Positions 7,901-11,505 of a stretch of DNA of 11,505 nucleotides are shown here, piece by piece (the stretch's first letter is position 1; the number at the start of each line of letters is the position of its first letter). This DNA is from an uncultured Oscillospiraceae bacterium (lineage in GTDB: Bacteria > Bacillota > Clostridia > Oscillospirales > Acutalibacteraceae): contig CAJJPG010000055.1 in the NCBI GenBank assembly GCA_905193585.1, positions 1 through 11,505 on the forward strand. The letters run 5' to 3'. The translations under genes were made by a program, and so were the position numbers. The notes under the pieces were generated by a model that searched no databases, was not told where the DNA came from, and saw only the letters and a program-made list of their open reading frames with translations.

Positions 7901-9447
7901 GTAACCTGCGCGAAAAGCTGTTTAAAGTAATTGAAAAGCGGCTGATGCTTATCGGAAAGCATTGCAAGCGGAATATCCGTGCCCATTGCGGCGGTAGCCT
8001 CCGCGCCGTTTTTCGCCATGGGAATAATAGCGTTGCGCACGTCCTCATAGGTGTAACCGAACGCCTTGTAAAGTCTGTCGCGGGTCTTTGAATCATAGCG
8101 CTCTATGCGGCAGTTAGGCATTTTAAGGTCGGAAAGCCGCACCAAATTCTGGTCGAGCCACTCGCCGTAGGGCTTTCTTGTGGCGTAGTAGCGTTTGCAC
8201 TCCTCATCGGATATAATGCGCTTTTTCGCCGTATCCACAAGCAGCATTTTACCCGGCTCTAAGCGGCTTTTTTTAACAATATGCTCTGCGGGAATATCAA
8301 GCACGCCCACCTCGGAGGATAAAATAAGCGTGTTATCGTCGGTTATATAGTAGCGCGAGGGGCGCAGTCCGTTACGGTCAAGCACCGCGCCTACGGTATC
8401 GCCGTCCGAAAAGAGTATTGCGGCGGGGCCGTCCCACGGCTCCATCATTGTGGAGTAGTAGTGGTAAAAGTCCCTTTTAGCCCTTGTTATGGTCTTGCTG
8501 TTGCGCCACGGCTCGGGGATAGTAACCATTACGGCAAGCGGCAGGTCCATTCCGTTCATAACAAGAAATTCCAGCGTGTTATCAAGCATGGCAGAGTCAG
8601 ACCCCGCCGCGTTTACAACAGGCAGGATTTTATCCATATCATCTTCCATAACGGCGCTTTCCATTGTTTCCTCGCGTGCCAGCATACGGTCAACGTTGCC
8701 GCGAATGGTGTTTATTTCGCCGTTGTGCAGTATAAAGCGGTTCGGGTGGGCGCGCTCCCAGCTGGGCGTTGTGTTGGTGGAAAAACGCGAGTGCACAAGC
8801 GCTATTGCGCTTTCATACGCCGTGTCCTGCAAATCAAGGTAAAAGCGGCGCAGCTGCCCCACCAAAAACATACCCTTGTAAACTATTGTACGGCTTGATA
8901 ACGAGGCGACATATGTATTATCGTTGCTCTGCTCGAACACACGGCGGATTATATACAGCTTGCGGTCAAATTCAAGCCCCTTAGCCGTATCGGCGGGCTT
9001 TTTTAAAAAGCACTGCATAATGTGCGGCATACAGCTGAGTGCCTTTTGCCCCAAAATTTCGCTTTTTGTAGGCACATCGCGCCAGCCTGAAAACTCCACG
9101 CCCTCTTTTTCGGCTATAACCTCAAGCATTTTTTTAGCCTGATTACGCTTCAAAGTGTCCTGCGGGAAAAAGAACATTCCCACGCCGTATTCGCGCTCGC
9201 CGGGCAGATCTATACCTATTTCCTTTGCGGCTTTTTTAAAGAATTTGTGTGATATCTGCACCAGTATTCCTACGCCGTCGCCCGTCTCGCCCGAGGCGTC
9301 CTTTCCGGCACGGTGCTCCAGCTTTTCTACTATAGAAAGCGCGTTATCAACCACGGTGTGAGTTTTAGTGCCGTCTACATTCACAACCGCGCCTATACCG
9401 CAGGCGTCGTGCTCAAACTGCTGTCGGTAAAGTCCCTTTTCGGTCAT
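4927..9447 (-). CDS. gltB: Glutamate synthase large (alpha) subunit
   Basis: The alpha subunit hydrolyses glutamine and channels ammonia to an FMN site that forms glutamate from 2-oxoglutarate. The 1506-aa length is normal. Residues 1-15 are a short propeptide preceding Cys16 (HDACGIG), the predicted N-terminal nucleophile of the class II amidotransferase domain (16 to about 410). The central domain follows (about 460-770), then the FMN synthase domain (TGAMSYGSIS near 870), the 3Fe-4S ligands C1112, C1118 and C1123 with spacing identical to characterised enzymes, and the C-terminal Gly-repeat (GXGXG) domain (about 1280-1440). C1125 (CPCG) is an additional cysteine where the family usually has Val. 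The ribosome site is GGGGGA with a 6-base gap, unusual beside its neighbours. Expression is probably attenuated in the leader. In Bacillus naming this subunit is GltA. Confidence 0.98.
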   Translation of the reverse strand: MTEKGLYRQQFEHDACGIGAVVNVDGTKTHTVVDNALSIVEKLEHRAGKDASGETGDGVGILVQISHKFFKKAAKEIGIDLPGEREYGVGMFFFPQDTLKRNQAKKMLEVIAEKEGVEFSGWRDVPTKSEILGQKALSCMPHIMQCFLKKPADTAKGLEFDRKLYIIRRVFEQSNDNTYVASLSSRTIVYKGMFLVGQLRRFYLDLQDTAYESAIALVHSRFSTNTTPSWERAHPNRFILHNGEINTIRGNVDRMLAREETMESAVMEDDMDKILPVVNAAGSDSAMLDNTLEFLVMNGMDLPLAVMVTIPEPWRNSKTITRAKRDFYHYYSTMMEPWDGPAAILFSDGDTVGAVLDRNGLRPSRYYITDDNTLILSSEVGVLDIPAEHIVKKSRLEPGKMLLVDTAKKRIISDEECKRYYATRKPYGEWLDQNLVRLSDLKMPNCRIERYDSKTRDRLYKAFGYTYEDVRNAIIPMAKNGAEATAAMGTDIPLAMLSDKHQPLFNYFKQLFAQVTNPPIDAIREEVVTDTCVYVGSDGNLLNETAANCGVLELPNPIITSAELVKIKAINRPGFKVETVSLLYYTNTPLERALDHLFVECDRAYKKGANILILSDRGVDENHVAIPSLLAVSAIEQHLIRTKKRTALSVILESAEPRDVHHFATLLGYGARAVNPYLAEECITELIDKKLLDKDYHTAIRDYNSAILHGIVKIASKMGISTIQSYQSSQIFEAIGISKEVIDKYFTNTVSRVGGIGLEEINEGVEYRHSHAFDPLGLGVDTTLDSFGEHKLRSGNDKEDHMYSPETVIALREATQFGSYERFKEYTAMVDNERRPHTLRGLLEFNTEGVTPVPLDEVEPASEIVKRFKTGAMSYGSISQEAHECMAIAMNRLGGKSNSGEGGERPERLGTERGSAIKQVASGRFGVTSEYLVSAKEIQIKMAQGAKPGEGGHLPGKKVYPWIAKTRYSTPGVSLISPPPHHDIYSIEDLAQLIFDLKNANRDARISVKLVSEAGVGTIAAGVAKAGAQVVLISGYDGGTGAAPQSSIHNAGLPWELGLSEAHQTLIQNGLRSRVVLETDGKLMSGRDVAIAAILGAEEFGFATAPLITMGCIMMRVCNLDTCPCGIATQNPELRKRFCGKPEYVINFMMYIAEELREIMAKLGVRTVEELVGRTDLIKVREKTVTKRAAMADLSQILYSDNSAPQEDKHFKADNVFNFELEKTVDEAVIIPAFKTALKTGKPKAIDIEVSSTNRTLGTIFGSEITKKYKNTLPDDTYTINCKGGGGQSFGAFIPKGLTIRLTGDSNDYFGKGLSGGKLIVAPPENAKYRAEENIIIGNVALYGATSGEAYINGIAGERFCVRNSGAYAVCEGTGDHGCEYMTGGRAVILGPTGKNFAAGMSGGSAYVLDENYDFYLRLNKELVTMTGVEEKHDIEELKTMIEKHVAATGSPKGTRILHDFANYLPYFKKIVPNDYSRMLQEISRFEEKGLPYKEAELEAFYSVQK

Positions 9448-9463
9448 TGTAATTCCCCCGTTT

Positions 9464-9513
9464 AAAAAAATAAGGCGCCCATAAAGAGAATTATATCCCT
9501 TTATGAGCGCCTT
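9464..9513 (-). terminator. Intrinsic terminator in the gltB leader, probable attenuator
   Basis: In the - strand RNA, bases 9513-9499 pair with 9486-9472 over 15 consecutive pairs including one G-U, and three more inner pairs (one G-U) are possible, leaving a 6-base loop. One A and then seven U residues (9470-9464) follow. It lies about 13 bases downstream of the predicted transcription start and ends 16 bases before the gltB ATG. The wobble pair is compatible only with the - strand RNA; the + strand would have a C/A mismatch. There is no upstream - strand gene in the window that would need termination here. Confidence 0.8.
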
Positions 9514-9518
9514 TGCTC
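9493..9518 (-). promoter_or_regulatory. Tandem small hairpins in the gltB leader, possible ANTAR-regulator RNA motif
   Basis: In - strand RNA, GAGC-AAAGGC-GCUC (9518-9505) and AUA-AAGGGA-UAU (9504-9493) are back-to-back hairpins. Both have hexanucleotide loops with A at position 1 and G at position 4, the reported hallmark of ANTAR antiterminator targets. Both use bases of the terminator 5' arm, so they exclude the terminator. The stems are only 4 and 3 bp with no linker between them, which makes this a weak match. Confidence 0.3.
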
Positions 9519-9532
9519 CTTTAATTTAATAC

Positions 9533-9561
9533 AGTATAGCACACCGGTGTACGTTTGTCAA
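9533..9561 (-). promoter_or_regulatory. gltB-gltD promoter
   Basis: On the - strand TTGACA (complement of 9556-9561) and TATACT (complement of 9533-9538) have a 17-base spacer. Transcription would start near 9526, giving a leader of about 79 bases that holds the attenuator hairpin. Confidence 0.85.
9541..9550. promoter_or_regulatory. Perfect palindrome ACACCGGTGT in the gltB promoter spacer
   Basis: A perfect 10-base palindrome sits between the -35 and -10 of the gltB promoter, a typical place for a repressor site. I do not recognise the binding protein. It is short enough to occur by chance. Confidence 0.3.
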
Positions 9562-9581
9562 ATATTTTCCTGCAAAAACAC

Positions 9582-9610
9582 TTGACAAATTAAATTTAAC
9601 ATTGTATCAT
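9582..9610 (+). promoter_or_regulatory. Promoter of the GntR/ABC transporter operon
   Basis: TTGACA (9582-9587), a 17-base spacer and TATCAT (9605-9610). The predicted start is near 9617, inside the inverted repeat at 9611-9630. The -35 is 20 bases from the divergent gltB -35. Confidence 0.8.
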
Positions 9611-9630
9611 TGTATTAGCCTAATAATACA
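9611..9630. promoter_or_regulatory. Inverted repeat, likely GntR (YtrA-type) operator
   Basis: TGTATTA (9611-9617), 6 bases, TAATACA (9624-9630) is a perfect 7+6+7 inverted repeat, with an alternative nested TATTA-GCC-TAATA pairing. It covers the transcription start directly after the -10 and just before the ribosome site. Such a dyad in front of a GntR gene commonly serves autorepression. Confidence 0.6.
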
Positions 9631-9643
9631 GTGAGGTGATAAT

Positions 9644-10033
9644 GTGTCTTGGAGCTTTTCAAATGATAAGCCTATTTTTCAGCAGATAGCCGATATTATT
9701 ATTCTTAAAATAATAAGCGGCGAGTATCCTCCGGGCCATAAATTGGACGCGGTGCGCGATTTGGCGCTTACCGCCGGCGTAAACCCCAATACCATGCAGC
9801 GCGCGCTTTCCTCTGCCGAGGAGGGCGGAATAATATATGTAAAGCGGGGTGAGGGGCGCTACGTTACCGAGGATACCGAAAAAATATCGGCGCTTAAAAA
9901 CGAATATGTTTTAAAGCAGACGCGGGAATTTGCCGGGCGGCTGAAAGCCCTGGGGCTTGAAGAAGACGAAATTTCGGCGGCTTTAAACAGTGTACTGAAT
10001 GAGGGAGGAACCGACAGTGGAGAATATTCTTGA
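9644..10033 (+). CDS. GntR-family transcriptional regulator, YtrA subfamily
   Basis: A 129-aa repressor-type protein. The winged helix is at residues about 10-75 (PIFQQIADIIILKIISGEY, then GVNPNTMQRAL at 45-55 as recognition helix and GEGRYVTED as wing end). The short helical tail (about 78-129) is characteristic of the YtrA subfamily, which lacks a large ligand domain and generally sits in front of ABC transporter genes. The start is GTG at 9644 with AGGTGA at 9635-9639 region about 5-7 bases upstream; the ATG two bases earlier is in another frame that stops quickly. The ABC ATPase gene overlaps its 3' end by 17 bases. By analogy to B. subtilis YtrA it would repress its own operon until an inducing condition, often cell-envelope stress in known cases. 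Confidence 0.92.
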   Translation: MSWSFSNDKPIFQQIADIIILKIISGEYPPGHKLDAVRDLALTAGVNPNTMQRALSSAEEGGIIYVKRGEGRYVTEDTEKISALKNEYVLKQTREFAGRLKALGLEEDEISAALNSVLNEGGTDSGEYS

Positions 10034-10715
10034 ATGTAAAAATCTTTCAAAGGTCTATAAAAACGCGGTTGCTTTGTCGGCTGTAAATTTACAGATTGCA
10101 AAGGGCAGAATAGTGGGGCTTTTAGGACCCAACGGCAGCGGCAAAACAACGCTTATTAAAATTGCAAACGGATTGCTCACCCCAACCATGGGCGAAATGC
10201 TGATAGACGGCAAGCCTGTGGGCGTGGAGACCAAAAAAATAGTATCATATTTACCCGACAGGAATTTTTTGGCGCAATGGATGACGGTTGACGGCATGAT
10301 AAACTATTTTGCCGATTTTTATTCCGATTTTAAGCGCGAGCGGGCGGACGCAATGCTTGAAAATTTAGGAATAGACCGAAAGCGCAAAATAAAGACCCTT
10401 TCAAAGGGCACACAGGAGAAGGTAGCGCTTATTCTGGTAATGAGCAGAGAGGCGGAGCTTTATATGCTTGACGAGCCGATAGCGGGCGTTGACCCCGCTA
10501 CAAGGGATTATATTCTGCGCACGATAATAAGCAACTACAACGAAAACGCAACGGTTGTAATATCCACCCACTTAATTGCGGATGTGGAGCAGATATTAAG
10601 CGACGTTATATTCATAAACCGCGGCGACGTGGTGCTGTGCGACGCGGTGGACAACATACGCATGCGCGAGGGCAAGAGCGTTGACGAGCTGTTCAGGGAG
10701 GTATTCAGATGTTAA
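10017..10715 (+). CDS. ABC transporter ATP-binding protein
   Basis: A 232-aa nucleotide-binding subunit powering the following permease. Walker A GPNGSGKTT is at 37-45, the signature is LSKGT (128-132, in place of LSGGQ), Walker B LYMLDE at 148-153 followed by the D-loop GVDP, and the switch His is H185 (STHL). The Q-loop position carries Asp81 (SYLPDR), a variation also seen as Glu in related exporters. I chose GTG at 10017 because GGGAGG at 10003-10008 lies 8 bases upstream and the protein then begins with the usual first strand (MENILECKNLSKVY). An in-frame ATG at 9999 would add 6 residues but has no ribosome site. The gene overlaps the regulator by 17 bases and the permease by 7, so the three are one operon. 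The substrate is unknown. Confidence 0.93.
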   Translation: MENILECKNLSKVYKNAVALSAVNLQIAKGRIVGLLGPNGSGKTTLIKIANGLLTPTMGEMLIDGKPVGVETKKIVSYLPDRNFLAQWMTVDGMINYFADFYSDFKRERADAMLENLGIDRKRKIKTLSKGTQEKVALILVMSREAELYMLDEPIAGVDPATRDYILRTIISNYNENATVVISTHLIADVEQILSDVIFINRGDVVLCDAVDNIRMREGKSVDELFREVFRC

Positions 10716-11503
10716 AAAAGCTATATAAATACGAGCTGTATTCACTTTTCAGAAATCTTTTACCCATATACGCGGCGGTTCTGGGCTTTGCGCTTTTAAG
10801 CAGATTAACCTTGCTTATTAAAACCGATAACCCGCTTTTGCAAATACCCGCGGGCATAAGCACCACTATCTACGTTTTTTCCGTAATAGCGGTTTTTGTT
10901 GTGGGCATGGTGGTCGTGGTAATGCGGTTTTACAAAAACCTTTTATCGGGCGAGGGCTATTTAACCTTTACCCTGCCCTTTACCGCCACTCAACATATTG
11001 TTTGCAAGCTGCTTTGCGGCGTTTTGGTTATTGTAATCGATTTTATCGCGGTTATCGCGTCACTGCTTATAATGGGTGCGGGTACGGAGGTACTCGATGA
11101 TATTTTTGAGGTGCTGAAATCCGGCTTTGAATTTGCGGGGCAAAATCTTACCGCCGCTCAAATTGTAAGCCTGACCGCAGAATTTATAATAGCGATTATT
11201 ATAGGTATGTTCCAGTCGCTTTTAATGTTCTACGCCGCTATCGCAATAGGTCAGCAGTTTAAAAGCAGGGTAGGCGGCGCGGTTGTGGCTTATATATGCC
11301 TTTATGCCGCGGTGCAGGTAATAAACACGTTTATTATGATAATAGGCATAGCAATGTTCGGAAGCATAGAAGTCGATCTGACGGTATCGGTCGGTACATT
11401 TCAGGCTTTCTTAGGTTTAATCACGGCTTACAGTCTTATTTTCGCCGCCGTATATTTTTGCATAACGCGGCATTTCCTTTCTAAAAAACTTAATTTGGAA
11501 TAA
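10709..11503 (+). CDS. ABC-2-like transporter permease
   Basis: A 264-aa membrane protein with about six predicted helices: 17-36, 53-72, 102-122, 153-177, 188-216 and 231-252. After helix 2 it has the stretch RFYKNLLSGEGYLTFTLPFT (73-92), which I recognise from clostridial ABC-2-like permeases coupled to YtrA-regulated ATPases. It has a charged amphipathic N-terminus (MLKKLYKYEL) and a basic C-terminus. The start is supported by AGGGAGG at 10695-10701. The reading frame is complete and ends two bases before the window edge. With one ATPase it probably forms a homodimeric exporter or envelope-stress transporter; further permease genes may follow beyond the window. The transported compound is not predictable. 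Confidence 0.88.
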   Translation: MLKKLYKYELYSLFRNLLPIYAAVLGFALLSRLTLLIKTDNPLLQIPAGISTTIYVFSVIAVFVVGMVVVVMRFYKNLLSGEGYLTFTLPFTATQHIVCKLLCGVLVIVIDFIAVIASLLIMGAGTEVLDDIFEVLKSGFEFAGQNLTAAQIVSLTAEFIIAIIIGMFQSLLMFYAAIAIGQQFKSRVGGAVVAYICLYAAVQVINTFIMIIGIAMFGSIEVDLTVSVGTFQAFLGLITAYSLIFAAVYFCITRHFLSKKLNLE

Positions 11504-11505
11504 TT

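Noticed and set aside
9447..9526. T-box, glutamine riboswitch or other known large riboswitch in the gltB leader
   Set aside because: The leader is only about 79 bases, has no T-box sequence or multi-stem aptamer, and is mostly occupied by the terminator hairpin.
9554..9589. Inverted repeat TTTGTCAA ... TTGACAAA between gltB and the GntR gene
   Set aside because: The symmetry is explained by the two divergent -35 elements; no extra operator needs to be invoked.
9999..10016. Upstream ATG as start of the ABC ATPase
   Set aside because: No ribosome site precedes it, while GGGAGG lies at the right distance from the GTG at 10017, and homologous proteins start with the first beta strand.
1..11505. 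CRISPR arrays, insertion sequences, tRNA or rRNA genes, phage genes
   Set aside because: No regularly spaced repeats, transposase motifs, terminal repeats or cloverleaf-like segments were seen on either strand by eye.

Overview
The window reads as a stretch of chromosome from an anaerobic Firmicute, most likely a clostridial gut-type lineage (Oscillospiraceae/Ruminococcaceae-like). The grounds are strong AGGAGG-type ribosome sites, sigma-A-type promoters, intermediate GC content, and protein variants typical of that group: a GreA-like factor, a short DtxR/MntR-type regulator, BioY, NADPH-type GltB/GltD and a YtrA-type GntR/ABC cassette. This placement is inferred from sequence style and was not tested by a search. 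There are nine protein genes, no RNA genes, no mobile elements and no CRISPR. No stretch longer than 300 bases lacks a gene.

Left part, + strand (1-2715): the 3' end of a CNNM/CorC (HlyC-like) membrane protein with paired CBS domains, a hairpin, a GreA-type elongation factor, then a two-gene unit. That unit encodes a DtxR/MntR-family metal regulator overlapped by 4 bases with an alpha/beta hydrolase, and it has its own extended -10 promoter with a palindrome over the -10.

Middle part, - strand (2731-9447): bioY, encoding the biotin-binding S component of an ECF transporter, sits under a clear BirA-type operator that covers its promoter. A strong terminator separates it from gltB-gltD, the two subunits of glutamate synthase (GOGAT). 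The gltBD leader contains a good promoter followed by an intrinsic terminator hairpin before the gltB start, so the operon looks controlled by transcription attenuation. Two small hexaloop hairpins overlapping the terminator arm could be a weak match to the ANTAR-regulator RNA motif known from clostridial nitrogen genes.

Right part, + strand (9582-11503): divergent from gltB is a YtrA-type GntR repressor gene, an ABC ATPase and a six-helix ABC-2-like permease. All three overlap or abut as one operon behind a TTGACA-17-TATCAT promoter and an inverted repeat that probably is the repressor's own operator.

The genes are mostly familiar. The more interesting signals are regulatory: the gltB leader attenuator, a three-half-site BirA operator, and a metal regulator whose predicted ligands are DtxR/IdeR-like (Met, Cys, Glu, His) in an MntR-sized protein. 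I did not find convincing evidence for a wholly new biological system.
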